A stretch of DNA of 64,000 nucleotides, taken from Actinobacillus seminis. GTDB lineage: Bacteria > Pseudomonadota > Gammaproteobacteria > Enterobacterales > Pasteurellaceae. Positions 51,701-61,890 of this stretch are shown here, piece after piece. The notes under the pieces were generated by a model. It made no database searches and had not been told where the DNA came from. It was given only the letters and a program-made list of their open reading frames with translations. A program made the position numbers and the translations under genes. Positions within the stretch are counted from its first letter, which is position 1, and each line of letters begins with the position of its first letter. The stretch spans positions 124,001 through 188,000 of the forward strand of contig NZ_NLFK01000004.1 in NCBI RefSeq assembly GCF_002263215.1, given 5' to 3'.

Positions 51701-53123
51701 AAAAATTTTTATTTTTACCTACATTGTATTTGGTTAATTTCGTTTTTATTAGTTTTTTGTGTAAATTTTGTGCCAACTTTTTATCTTCTTGCGAAAGTGA
51801 AATATGCTGCAGAATATTTTCCAACCGAGAAGGCTGTTCTGCATTAAAATAAATTCCCAGATCATCGATTACGAGAGAAAGGGGCGCAACTAAATTCGAG
51901 CCTAATCCAACAGAACGTAAAAAACCATCTTCCATTCGTAGAATAGGAATTTGATGTGCTTGAGCATAAGATAATACATTGGGGTTACCTTGCCCCCAAA
52001 TTAATAAACGGCAATGTTGAGATTTATCTCTATTATCCAGTTGATGTAGCGAACGAATAAAATGTAATTTACATTGTGGCAAATTAAAAAACGGTTTAAT
52101 TACTGCCTGTTTCCACCAAGACATACCATAGCAGTAAAGATTTCCTTGTAATAATTGATTGAGTACTTTTGTTTGATGTAAATACCGGATAACATCAAAA
52201 ATATTACCTGATTTATTGGTATAGGGATTAAGATAGCGGAAAACAATGTTAATAGACTACGTGGTCTATGTCTGTGTTGTGCTATCAATGTGGATACTTG
52301 GGGATGTCTGTCATCCGTCAATCCCCAACCGGCAAACCAAGGAACACCGAATGTGACGACTTTTTTGTTCAGTAATAACGCTTCAAAGCCCATTTGTGAG
52401 GTAACACAATAAACTGTGTCCGCATAAGCAAGCAAGGACATAGGGTTAACATCTTTTGCCAATAGTGTTACTCGTTGATGTTGGGCGATTGTGGTTAGGT
52501 AGCCTTGCTTTTTTTTGCTAAGGACGTCGGGATGGGTTTTTACCCAAATTTCCACCTCCGGATTTTCATCAACGGCAGATTGTAACATGTATTGAAAATC
52601 CTGTTCATTCGCTTGACCATAATGCACCGCCATATCACCGAACGTTTGATCAATCACTAATACAATATGACGATGATTGGAACATTCATGCACAAAATCT
52701 AGCGCATGATTATACTTAGACAGTTGATATTGAACGATCAAATTTTTCGCGTTCTCCGCCTCTTTTAATTGCTTTTCGTTGGTCTCAAAATTTAAAATGA
52801 GCATTTCCAGCCGAGATGGCTTTGTTGTATCGTAATAGATCCCAAGATCATCATAAACTAATGAAAAAGTAGGATATTTATTGACACCTAAACCAAGTGA
52901 GCGCAAAAAAACCGTCCTCCAATGCAATATAGGGAAGATGATGTTTTGCAGCGTATTTTCTAGCCCTATCTGCGGTCGGTTTTAATCCCCAACCAATGAC
53001 ACGATTGATTTTTGATCCGTTGTTGAAAAAAGAAAAAGGAACAATATTTTCATCCACTAAAAATTGTTTCAGAAACGGAATATTAAGTATTCCTTTGGAG
53101 AAAATGAGCGAAGAATTTTTCAT
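51701..53123 (-). pseudogene. KpsC/HcsA/LipA-type capsule beta-Kdo transferase, two frameshifts and 3' truncation
   Basis: Cytoplasmic enzyme that builds the poly-Kdo linker between phospholipid and capsule; full-length homologues have about 675 aa in two related halves. Here ILNIPFLKQFLVDENIVPFS, VIGWGLKPTADRARKYA and ALEDGF start domain one; after a frame change at the 7-base run 52905-52911, LRSLGLGVNKYPTFSLVYDDLGIYYD continues through KTHPDVLSKKKQGY and TSQMGFEALLLNKKVVTFGVPWFAGWGLT. A second shift near 52240 leads to RYLNPYTNKSGNIFDVIRYL and domain two (LLIWGQGN, RMEDGFLRSVGLGSNLVAPLSLVIDD). Coding stops at KYNVGKNKNF where IS1016 begins, losing roughly 200 residues. Confidence 0.85.
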
Positions 53124-53368
53124 TTGGTGTTAAGAGTAAGTTAATCTGAGGTTAATTATAACAAATCTATTTTTATCAATATTTTTAAAAAAAAAAAAAA
53201 AATTTTATTCATGATGATACTATAATAGATTCTGTTTTGATATTTTAATCATTTTGTTTTCTAATCCAATAATTTTCCAATTTCCAATGACGACCGGATA
53301 CGTATTCTATTTTTTAGTATAACTTTTATTTCTTTGATTTCTCTATTTTGTAAAATGTTTTTTTATTT
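53124..53368. other. AT-rich gap with a 16-A tract between kpsC remnant and symporter operon
   Basis: No gene is visible. A16 lies at 53187-53202, about 65-80 bases upstream of the kpsC remnant start (T16 in its own direction), where it could set promoter spacing. The rest is AT-rich and presumably holds promoters for the divergent genes. Confidence 0.5.
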
Positions 53369-53384
53369 TGTGATCTATCTCACG
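53369..53384. promoter_or_regulatory. CRP site upstream of the symporter-sulfatase operon
   Basis: TGTGA-TCTATC-TCACG matches the CRP consensus with one mismatch, 91 bases before the symporter ATG. Confidence 0.7.
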
Positions 53385-53390
53385 CTATCA

Positions 53391-53408
53391 CTATGATAAC
53401 TATCATAG
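53391..53408. promoter_or_regulatory. 18-bp palindrome, putative operator of the sulfatase operon
   Basis: CTATGATA-AC-TATCATAG is a perfect 8-bp inverted repeat starting 7 bases behind the CRP site. This is the arrangement of a substrate-specific repressor next to a CRP-activated promoter. The cognate regulator is not in this window. Confidence 0.5.
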
Positions 53409-53474
53409 TTTTCCAATTTTCTTTGTATTAGGCTAACAATATTTCCTATATGCTTAGTAAGAGGGTCATAGAGT

Positions 53475-55156
53475 ATGTTAATTACTATAATTTCTTTTTT
53501 GTTTGTAACGGCGAGTGTGGGATATATCTCTTGGCTGAAAACGAGGAATGATGACTTAACCGGTTCAAAGGGGTATTTTCTTGCCGGGCGAGGGTTGGGC
53601 GGGTTGGTAATTGGTTGTTCAATGATACTGACTTCGCTTTCTACAGAACAACTCATTGGTGTCAATGCGGTTTCTTATCAAGGTAATTTTTCCATTATTG
53701 CATGGACAGTTCCAACGGTTATTCCACTGTGTTTTTTGGCAATTTATATGTTGCCGAAATATTTGCGTAATGGTTATACCACTGTGCCGGAGTTTTTTGA
53801 GAGCCGTTTTGATCGGCAAACCCGATTGATTATGTCCGGATTATTTTGGTTTTTTATCTTCTTATCGTTATCCCGACCGCACTTTATACCGGTGCAATTG
53901 CTTTTAATAAAATTTTCAATCTTGAAACTGCATTTGGTTTGAATTACGGTGAGGCGATCACTTATACCGTGATCGCTATCGGTGTTATTGGTGCGATTTA
54001 TGCTATTTTTGGTGGATTGAAGGCGGTAGCAGTATCTGATACGGTGAATGCAGTACTCTTGGTCATTGGCGCGTTACTTGTACCTTATTTTGCACTTCTG
54101 TATTTGGGACATGGTAGTCTAATTGATGGATTGCATATTATTACGACTAACCATGAGGAAAAATGGAATGCTGTAGGCGGAGTCGATGATGCGACGCCTT
54201 GGCCGACAATTTTTACCGGTATTATGGTGGTACATTTTTTCTATTGGACGACGAATCAAGCGATTGTACAACGCTGTTTAGGGGCTAAGGATTTAAAATC
54301 CGGTCAAAAAGGTATTCTTATTGCTGCTTTGTTTTTATTAACGTTGCCTGTAATTCTAAATCTCCCGGGGTTATTGAGCTATTATATTCTTGGTGAAGAC
54401 CTAAATCCGATTGATATGGCGTATCCGTTATTGGTAAGTAAAGTATTACCGACATGGTTACAAGGTTTTTTTATGGCAGCGTTATTCGGAGCGATTTTAA
54501 GTACGTTTAACTCATTTTTAAATTCTGCTGCTACGATATATTGTAAGGATTTACTCCCGTCCATCAGTAAAAAAGTGCGGTCGGAAACCGAGCTGATTTT
54601 ATATGCTAAAAAAGTATCTACGGTCATGGCTGTGATAACCATGATTTTTGCACCTTTGTTGATGTTCGGTACAGAGGGTATTTTTCTTATCACTAAACGT
54701 TTTGCCGGTTTTGTGAATATTCCGATTGTGGCATTATTTGCAGTAGGCATGTTTAATCGTACTGTATCGGGAGTGGCGGCGCGTATTACTTTGTTACTTC
54801 ACGTTATTTTATATTTCTCCATCGTATGGCTCTTTGACGTACAAATTAATTTTGTGTATGTGATGGGCGGCTTGTTCTTATTTGATGTAATTTTTATGCT
54901 TTTATTAGGTAAAGTATTAAAACGTGAGCCTTATGTAGAAAATAAAGAAAATCTCAGCAATGTTGATTTAACAAACTGGAAATATTTAAAAGTCACGTCG
55001 GTATCATTAATATTAGGGTTATGTGCTCTTTACGCTTTTTTTTCTCCAATCGGTTTGGCTTCTCCAAACGGTTATCCAATGGGCGTGATTAGCGTGTATT
55101 TAGTGTTGCAACTCTTGGTTTTATTATTTGTTCGTTCAGATAAAGCAGGTGCATAA
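53475..55156 (+). pseudogene. Sodium:solute symporter (SSS family, YidK-like), frameshifted
   Basis: Sodium-driven sugar-type importer with about 13-14 helices, roughly 560 codons in all. N part: [33 protein letters not shown] near residues 34-66 (core helix one) and [29 protein letters not shown]. The frame breaks at the T runs 53844-53855; one added T joins it to [20 protein letters not shown]. Later marks: FWTTNQAIVQRCLGAKD-type block (FYWTTNQAIVQRCLGAKDLKSGQKG) and FGAILSTFNSFLNSAATIYCKDL. Closest in kind to E. coli YidK, which also neighbours a sulfatase. Its stop abuts the sulfatase ATG, so expression of the next gene may rely on coupling. Confidence 0.87.
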
Positions 55157-56602
55157 ATGAATATTATCTACATTTTATTGGATCAAGTTCGTAAAGATAT
55201 GTTGGGTCCTTACGGACACCAAATTGTAAAAACGCCAAATTTAGATCAATTGGCACAAGAAGGAGTTCGTTTTAACAATGCGTTTACACCGGCGTCGGTT
55301 TGCGGACCGGCGCGAACCTCTCTATTTACCGGATTGATGCCATCTTCCCATGGTATTATTCGTAATGGTGAAAAAGGCGGTACTGGAGAAGTGAGCAGGG
55401 AATCGCCCCATATCGGTAAGTTGGACGGTTATAATACTTATGTATTGGGGAAATGGCATGTGGGAACAAAATCTGTACCGAAAGACTACGGCATTCAAGG
55501 GCATAATTTTGATGGTTACGGTTACCCGGGTAGTGGCGTGTATAAAAATTTAGTTTTTAATCAACCGCCGACCTATGCTAACCGCTATAAAGAATGGTTG
55601 GAGGAAAAAGGGTTTGATATTCCGGCAGTCAGCCAAGCTTATTTTGGCGATAATCCGCATTTACAGGTACAAGAGTTATGTGGTTTGCTTTCCGGTACGA
55701 AAGAACATACCATTCCATACTTTATCATTGATGAAGCCAAACACTATATTCAACAATCCTTAACAGAGGAAAAACCATTTTTTGCTTGGATCAATTTTTG
55801 GGGACCACATACGCCTTGTATTGTTCCTGAACCTTATTATTCAATGTATCGTAAAGAAGATGTTGTGTTGGATTCCAGCTTTTTTAAACCATTGGAGGGT
55901 AAACCGGGGCATTATCGTACCATATCCAAAATGTGGGGAATGTGGGAAGCAAGTGAAGATCACTGGAAAGAAGTGATTACCAAATTTTGGGGATATATTA
56001 CATTAATTGATGATGCTATCGGTGAATTATTTACCTTTTTAAAACACAAAGCAATTTATGATCACACTTTTATGGTCGTTACCGCGGATCACGGGGATGC
56101 AATGGGTGCTCATCGAATGATTGAAAAAGGAGAGTTTATGTTTGATAAGACCTATAATATTCCATTGCTCATCAAGGATCCTTATTCAAATCGAATAAAT
56201 CAACAAGATGATAATTTGGTTTATCTGCATGATTTGACTTCAACCGTTTTTGATTTAGCCGGGCAGACCGTTCCGCATGAGTTTGAGGGACGAACTCTTT
56301 TACCGATCGTGCGAGAAAACTTGGATAATGGGCGTAAAGGGGTATTGGCGCAATTAGCCGGACATTTTGTGTCTTTTGAGCAGCGTATGTGGCGACGTAA
56401 AGATTATAAATTGGTTTTTAATGCATCGGATTTGTGTGAGTTGTACGATGTGCGTCAAGATCCGGAAGAAATGCACAATTTGTTTTATGATCCGAATTAT
56501 TGTGTAATCAAACGGGAGCTGCTGGAAGAAATGCGGGAGGAAATGTGTCGACTTGGTGATCCGTTAGAAAATTGGGTTTATCGCATTATTAACGAAATTT
56601 AA
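55157..56602 (+). CDS. Type I (formylglycine) sulfatase
   Basis: Hydrolyses sulfate esters, probably of a sulfated sugar. 481 aa. Metal-binding IYILLDQVRKDMLGPYG start with Asp9, nucleophile motif CGPARTSLFTG with Cys49 and Arg53 (C-x-P-x-R, to be oxidised to formylglycine), YVLGKWHVG near residue 95, WINFWGPHTPC near 210, and VVTADHGDAMGAHRMIEKG near 310. No signal peptide, so it acts in the cytoplasm after uptake by the SSS carrier. The ATG follows the symporter TAA with no spacing, and the maturase comes 83 bases later. Confidence 0.93.
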   Translation: MNIIYILLDQVRKDMLGPYGHQIVKTPNLDQLAQEGVRFNNAFTPASVCGPARTSLFTGLMPSSHGIIRNGEKGGTGEVSRESPHIGKLDGYNTYVLGKWHVGTKSVPKDYGIQGHNFDGYGYPGSGVYKNLVFNQPPTYANRYKEWLEEKGFDIPAVSQAYFGDNPHLQVQELCGLLSGTKEHTIPYFIIDEAKHYIQQSLTEEKPFFAWINFWGPHTPCIVPEPYYSMYRKEDVVLDSSFFKPLEGKPGHYRTISKMWGMWEASEDHWKEVITKFWGYITLIDDAIGELFTFLKHKAIYDHTFMVVTADHGDAMGAHRMIEKGEFMFDKTYNIPLLIKDPYSNRINQQDDNLVYLHDLTSTVFDLAGQTVPHEFEGRTLLPIVRENLDNGRKGVLAQLAGHFVSFEQRMWRRKDYKLVFNASDLCELYDVRQDPEEMHNLFYDPNYCVIKRELLEEMREEMCRLGDPLENWVYRIINEI

Positions 56603-56685
56603 CGAAAAAAGTGAAAATATTCGTTTATGTTTATGGATAATAAAGTATATTTAGTTATCGCTTTATATTGGCAGGAATAATCCAC

Positions 56686-57831
56686 ATGTCATTTTTTTCA
56701 CCTCAGGCCTATTTTCATTTAATGGCGAAGCCGAGCAGTTTTCATTGCAATATTCAGTGTGAATACTGTTTTTATTTGCAAAAGGAAAAAGAGTTTGGCG
56801 TGAAAACGCCTTTTATGTCATTAACTACGTTGAGAAATTATGTTAAAAACTACATAGAATCCCACGCAGGGGAGCGGGTAGAATTCACTTGGCAGGGTGG
56901 TGAACCGACATTATTAGGGGTAGACTTCTTCAAAAGTGCGGTCATTTTTCAACGGGAATTTGCTAATGGCAAACAAATTACCAATGCTTTTCAAACTAAC
57001 GGATTGGCATTAAATCATCAATGGGTTGAATTTTTTAAACAACACCAATTTCTTATCGGCTTATCAATTGACGGTATTCGCGCCGTACATAACCGTTATC
57101 GAATTTCCCGTAATGGAAATACGACCTTTGATAAGGTGGTGACTGCCATGGAGTTGTTAAAAGAATATCAGGTGGATTTTAATACGTTGACCGTGGTGAA
57201 TGATCAGAATTGGAGTAAAGGAAAGGAAACCTATCTAGCATTAAAATCACTCGGTGCCAACTTTATGCAGTTTATTCCGCTCGTGGAGCGTCAACATCGA
57301 CAATCGTCACAAACGACAGATTTTTCTGTTCCGCTACAGGGATTCGGGTATTTTCTCACAGATGTATTTCGAGAATGGCAAAAACAAGACATTGGGTCTA
57401 TTTTTGTGTTGGAGTTTGACAGTTTATTAGGACAATATTTAGGTTATCCTTCAAGCAGTTGTGTACATCAACCCTCCTGTGGAAAATCGCTTGTTGTCGA
57501 GGCGAATGGTGATGTTTATTCTTGTGATCATTTTGTCTGTCCCAAACATAAATTAGGTAATTTAAACACCACTTCTCTTAAACAACTTGTGTTATCTCCT
57601 CAACAACAGCAATTTGGTCTGGAAAAACTTACTCATCTAACGTCCGTTTGTCAGCAATGTAATGTACGAAAACTCTGTCATGGCGGTTGCCCGAAACATC
57701 GTTTTATTGCGATACCGAATGAAGATATTAAGCATAATTACCTATGTGCATCTTACCGTTATTTTTTACAACAAACAGCTGTTGATTTTCAACAAATGAG
57801 CCAAAAAATCCATATTGGAGTCAGAGCATAA
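56686..57831 (+). CDS. Anaerobic sulfatase-maturating enzyme (radical SAM)
   Basis: Oxidises the sulfatase active-site Cys to formylglycine without oxygen. 381 aa from ATG 56686 (AGGA ribosome site; the frame from TTG 56668 is longer but rejected). Radical SAM cluster Cys21-x3-Cys25-x2-Cys28 in CNIQCEYCFYLQKE, then EFTWQGGEPTLLG, and a C-terminal SPASM region with CVHQPSCGKSLVVEANGDVYSCDHFV and CQQCNVRKLCHGGCPKHRF binding auxiliary clusters. An AslB/YdeM/ChuR-type enzyme. Being next to its substrate gene makes the assignment firm. Confidence 0.93.
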   Translation: MSFFSPQAYFHLMAKPSSFHCNIQCEYCFYLQKEKEFGVKTPFMSLTTLRNYVKNYIESHAGERVEFTWQGGEPTLLGVDFFKSAVIFQREFANGKQITNAFQTNGLALNHQWVEFFKQHQFLIGLSIDGIRAVHNRYRISRNGNTTFDKVVTAMELLKEYQVDFNTLTVVNDQNWSKGKETYLALKSLGANFMQFIPLVERQHRQSSQTTDFSVPLQGFGYFLTDVFREWQKQDIGSIFVLEFDSLLGQYLGYPSSSCVHQPSCGKSLVVEANGDVYSCDHFVCPKHKLGNLNTTSLKQLVLSPQQQQFGLEKLTHLTSVCQQCNVRKLCHGGCPKHRFIAIPNEDIKHNYLCASYRYFLQQTAVDFQQMSQKIHIGVRA

Positions 57832-57855
57832 ATTAAGTAAAAAAGTACCGCACTT

Positions 57856-59118
57856 CTATCTTACTAAACTTAGAGCCGAGCCAAATAAAGATAAGAAAAT
57901 TGGATTGTAAATATCATCAATGATTACTGCAAATGACGGATAAAATACCCAAGCTAAATTGTGGTATCCGTATTGATCCATCACTGCTTTAGTATTTGCC
58001 ACTGCATTTGGTCCCGAACCGCATCCCCATCCACAATTTCCTGCAGCCATGACAGCTGCACCATAATCTTTTCCAAACAGTTTGTATGCAATGAATATAG
58101 CGAATAATATCATTAAAATTGCTTGTACAATTAAAATAATACCTAACTGACCGGCATTTGAACTAAGTGCAGTAATATCAATAGTCATCAATACCAGTGC
58201 TAAATAAAGCTCAAGGAACATGTATTCAATCGCATTCACTTCGGGAATATAAGTTTCCGCCTTTTTCACTTCAAGGATATTTCTGGCAATGGCACCGGCG
58301 AAAAGACAACCGATAAATTTTGGCATTTCGATTACCGGAATAGCATCTAAAAGAAAATAAATCGGCATTCCGAGCGCACCAATTAATAAAACCATGGCAA
58401 AAGATTTGATCATTCGGGTGTTATTAAGAATGGGCAATTGTGCTGATTTTACTTCCTCCGGTTTATCGTTAGGATTTGCTTTGAGCGCGTGTTTGGCGAT
58501 TAAATAGGCAGCAACCGGTCCACCGATAAGTGATCCTATAATATTGCCCATAGTACCGGCGGCAACGCCAAACTCTGTCGCGTTCGCCGGGGCGCCGAGC
58601 TCGATAAAAATCGGGCCAAAAGCAGAGGCTGTACCGACGCCTCCGCTCATGGCGGCAGAAGAAGCTTGTAAGGCCAGTAGCGGATGCAATCCGATGGCAT
58701 TGCCGACTAAAACACCGACAATATTTTGTAATGTGATTAAAAGGCAAGTCGCAATGATAACATTGATAACTAATTTTTTGCCCGCACTGCGTAATAAACG
58801 AGAACTAAACCCGTATCCTATACAAAGAAAGAAAATGTTTTGAGATAAATCTTTCATCATTGCAACATCAAAGCTGAAAGAAATCAGCCCGGTAGATTTT
58901 ATCATGGCAATAAGAATAGAAAAGAGCAAGCCTGAAACAACGGGAGCGGGAATGGCATATTTTTGTAAGGATTTCGAGTTTTTTACAAGATACCGACCGA
59001 AAAAAATAACGATAGCGGCAATGCCGAGAGAGGTGAGATATTCAAATTTGAAATTTGGTACTTCACCGATTTTATATGTCAACGTGCCAAAATAACTTAA
59101 GAATTTTTCCAATTCCAT
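57856..59118 (-). CDS. gltS: GltS-family sodium:glutamate symporter
   Basis: 420 aa with about ten helices in an inverted repeat. Family marks: TSLGIAAIVIFFGRYLVK, the glycine-rich SSAAMSGGVGTASAFGPIFIELG re-entrant loop near residue 150 with GAPANATEFGVAAGTMGNIIGSLIGGPVAAYLI, and the second-repeat AAVMAAGNCGWGCGSGPNAVANTKAVM near 370. Substrate is probably glutamate, though divergent members exist. Convergent with the sulfatase maturase, only 24 bases apart. Confidence 0.88.
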   Translation of the reverse strand: MELEKFLSYFGTLTYKIGEVPNFKFEYLTSLGIAAIVIFFGRYLVKNSKSLQKYAIPAPVVSGLLFSILIAMIKSTGLISFSFDVAMMKDLSQNIFFLCIGYGFSSRLLRSAGKKLVINVIIATCLLITLQNIVGVLVGNAIGLHPLLALQASSAAMSGGVGTASAFGPIFIELGAPANATEFGVAAGTMGNIIGSLIGGPVAAYLIAKHALKANPNDKPEEVKSAQLPILNNTRMIKSFAMVLLIGALGMPIYFLLDAIPVIEMPKFIGCLFAGAIARNILEVKKAETYIPEVNAIEYMFLELYLALVLMTIDITALSSNAGQLGIILIVQAILMILFAIFIAYKLFGKDYGAAVMAAGNCGWGCGSGPNAVANTKAVMDQYGYHNLAWVFYPSFAVIIDDIYNPIFLSLFGSALSLVR

Positions 59119-59420
59119 AGGGAACCTCCTGTTGAAATTTATCGAAAAAGAGACGAATAGGAAAAAGAGAAGATTAAAAAATTATATACCTCAAACATAT
59201 AATGTAAATAAAAAGTGGTTTTTATGTAGATTTTTTGTAAAAATTTGTGATAAAGATCTTATTTTACAATGTACCGAGAGCGAGTTTCGCAATGAACAGC
59301 GGAATAGATAAGGGATAATACTTTCTTAAACTTTGGACGGTTTTCGTCGTTTAGCTTCATCCCGTTTGATTATCTCGTCTAATTTTTTTGGAAGGATAGA
59401 TCAATATGCGGGATTTTTTA
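59119..59420. other. Intergenic region between gltS and dsdC, possible gene fragment
   Basis: The gltS promoter must lie near 59120-59260; TGTGATAAAGATCTTA at about 59246 resembles half a CRP site. At about 59330-59400 the minus strand reads PKKLDEIIKRDEAKRRKPSK before a stop, with a stop just ahead of it, so it is at most the C-terminal scrap of a basic protein. No intact gene. Confidence 0.3.
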
Positions 59421-60356
59421 TTACATGATTTTACTTTTTAGCCAACGCACGAAAGTATTGACTTTAGGTAGTTGGATATAGGGTGTCACGACATAATAAC
59501 GCTGTAAACAAGGTAATTTTAATGATTGAAATGGTGTTATCAATGCTGCTTTTTCTAGATAAGGAGCGATGAGGTGTTCTCTACCCATAGCAACTCCGAT
59601 ATGGTTAATAGCTGCGGTTAACGCAAGATCGGAACGGTCAAAAATCATTGATTGTTGATGGGTTAAATCAATTTTAAGCTGAAAGTGATTTAGCCAACAC
59701 AGCCATTCTTCAATATCGGATGTATGGTTCCATGCTTGACCATCGTGTAAGAGTGTACAATAACATAAATTTTCCGGATTTTCATATAGATGAAATTGCT
59801 TAGCATATTTTGGACTACAGACAGGAATAATACTCTCTGACATTAATTCATAATGTTGAAGATTTTTGTCATAAAGATCATCATAGTAGATTGCTAAATC
59901 TATTTTATATCTTTCAAAGTTAATAATTTCATTGCCGGTTAAAATATTTAACTGAATAAATGGATGTTTCTGATAAAAGCCGGCTAATTTGGGTACTAAC
60001 CAACTTTGAGCTAATGAGGGTCTTACATAAATAGTTAATTCACCGCTAATTTCCTGTTGCCTGATTTCAAAAACTTCTTTATTTACTGCTTCAAATACCT
60101 GTTTTAAGGTGTGAAACAGTTTTTCGCCCTCATAAGTCAATGCTATTTTTCGATGAAAACGTTTAAATAAAAGAAACCCAAGCTCTTCTTCTAATTTATG
60201 TATCTGATGACTTACTGCACTGGCAGTAATACAAAGTTCTTCAGCAGCAAGCGTAAAAGATAAATGCCTTGCACAGACTTCAAAGGTATGTAATTTGGCT
60301 AATTGATAACGATCTATGCGTCTATTTTTGTATAAATATTGATGTATATTTCGCAT
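59421..60356 (-). CDS. dsdC: LysR-type regulator of D-serine catabolism
   Basis: 311 aa. Winged HTH near residues 20-65 (LHTFEVCARHLSFTLAAEELCITASAVSHQIHKLEEELGFLLFKRFHR), then the LTTR effector domain. The DRYQLAKLHTFEV lead-in is as in DsdC of enterobacteria. Divergent from dsdX by 179 bases, which presumably hold its binding sites; activates dsdX and dsdA when D-serine is present. Confidence 0.88.
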   Translation of the reverse strand: MRNIHQYLYKNRRIDRYQLAKLHTFEVCARHLSFTLAAEELCITASAVSHQIHKLEEELGFLLFKRFHRKIALTYEGEKLFHTLKQVFEAVNKEVFEIRQQEISGELTIYVRPSLAQSWLVPKLAGFYQKHPFIQLNILTGNEIINFERYKIDLAIYYDDLYDKNLQHYELMSESIIPVCSPKYAKQFHLYENPENLCYCTLLHDGQAWNHTSDIEEWLCWLNHFQLKIDLTHQQSMIFDRSDLALTAAINHIGVAMGREHLIAPYLEKAALITPFQSLKLPCLQRYYVVTPYIQLPKVNTFVRWLKSKIM

Positions 60357-60535
60357 TGCTAAGATCTTCTTTATTGTAGATTATCTCATTTAAAAAGTGA
60401 TTTTAAGATATTTGAGAAGTAAGTCACACTTTTGATTGAATTAAATTCATTCAAATTAAATTATTCATCATTTGTCATGTATTTGTCAATATCGTTTAAT
60501 TTTATTGGATTATTTCAACTCATAAGGAGACTATT

Positions 60536-61873
60536 ATGGATTCACAACTTTGGCTCATAGCAGTTTTAATTACGAGCATTGCATTGATTATTATCACGAT
60601 TGTGAAATTTAAATTACATCCGTTTTTGGCATTATTGCTATCAAGTTTTTATGTTGGTGGATTAATGGGGATGAAACCTACCGAGATGATTGATGCTATA
60701 GAAAATGGGATAGGTAGTACGTTAGGTTTTCTCGCCGCAGTCATTGCTTTAGGTACAATCCTAGGAAAAATGATAGAAGTTTCAGGTGGTGCGGAAAAAA
60801 TAGGGATTGTTTTACAAAAAAGTCGGTGGTTATCTCCGGATGTTATTATGGTTATCATTGGATTAATTTGTGGGATAACGTTATTTGTTGAAATTGGCGT
60901 AGTTTTATTAATTCCGTTAGCATTTTCTATCGCTAAAAAGACGAACACTTCATTGCTTAATCTTGCTATTCCATTATGTACCGCATTAATGGCAGTTCAT
61001 TGTATTGTTCCTCCTCACCCGGCGGCATTATATGTCACTAACGCTTTAGACGCCGATATGGGAAAAGTTATTGTGTATGGTTTATTAATTGGATTATTTG
61101 CCTCTTTACTCGGTGGTCCGGTCTTTTTAATATTAGTGAAAAATAAAATCCCATTTAAAAAAGTACCGGATGAGTTTTCAGATATTAGAATTAGAGATGA
61201 AAGTGAATTACCTTCATTTTCTGCAACATTATTTACTATTTTGTTACCAATTGTTTTAATGTTAATAAAAACGGTTGCAGAATTAAATATGGATAAATCG
61301 ATTTCGTTATATTTATTTTTTGAATTCATAGGTAATCCAATTACCGCAATGTTTATTAGTGCTTTTGTTGCTTATTATATTCTAGGTATTAGACGTAATA
61401 TGGGAATGTCGGACTTATTAGGTCAAACGGAAGGTTGTTTTTCATCAATTGCAAATATTTTATTGATTATTGGAGCCGGTGGTGCTTTTAATGGTATTTT
61501 AAAAGCCGGCGGTTTAAGTGACGGGCTTGCAACTATTTTAGCTAATTTTGATATGCATCCGATTTTATTAGCTTGGCTTGTGGCAATTATTTTACACGCT
61601 GCGGTGGGTTCGGCAACTGTTGCTATGATGGGAGCTACAGCTATTGTCTCCCCTATGTTGGTAGCCTATCCTGAGATCAGTCCTGAGATTATTACTCTTG
61701 CCATAGGTTCAGGCTCGATTGGTTGCACTATCGTGACAGATTCTTTATTTTGGTTGGTAAAACAATATTGTGGTGCAACAATGAATGAAATTTTCAAATA
61801 CTATACCGGTGCAACATTTATCGCATCATTTTTTGCTTTAGTATGCACTTTTTTATTGTCATATATGATCTAA
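60536..61873 (+). CDS. dsdX: D-serine transporter (GntP family)
   Basis: 445 aa inner-membrane proton symporter, same length as E. coli DsdX. GntP marks: [47 protein letters not shown] near residue 65, [20 protein letters not shown] near 157, and [26 protein letters not shown] near 355 with [23 protein letters not shown]. The substrate is inferred from dsdC and dsdA on either side. Good AGGAG ribosome site; dsdA starts 18 bases later. Confidence 0.92.
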   Translation: MDSQLWLIAVLITSIALIIITIVKFKLHPFLALLLSSFYVGGLMGMKPTEMIDAIENGIGSTLGFLAAVIALGTILGKMIEVSGGAEKIGIVLQKSRWLSPDVIMVIIGLICGITLFVEIGVVLLIPLAFSIAKKTNTSLLNLAIPLCTALMAVHCIVPPHPAALYVTNALDADMGKVIVYGLLIGLFASLLGGPVFLILVKNKIPFKKVPDEFSDIRIRDESELPSFSATLFTILLPIVLMLIKTVAELNMDKSISLYLFFEFIGNPITAMFISAFVAYYILGIRRNMGMSDLLGQTEGCFSSIANILLIIGAGGAFNGILKAGGLSDGLATILANFDMHPILLAWLVAIILHAAVGSATVAMMGATAIVSPMLVAYPEISPEIITLAIGSGSIGCTIVTDSLFWLVKQYCGATMNEIFKYYTGATFIASFFALVCTFLLSYMI

Positions 61874-61890
61874 CGGAGAGAGGTATACAA

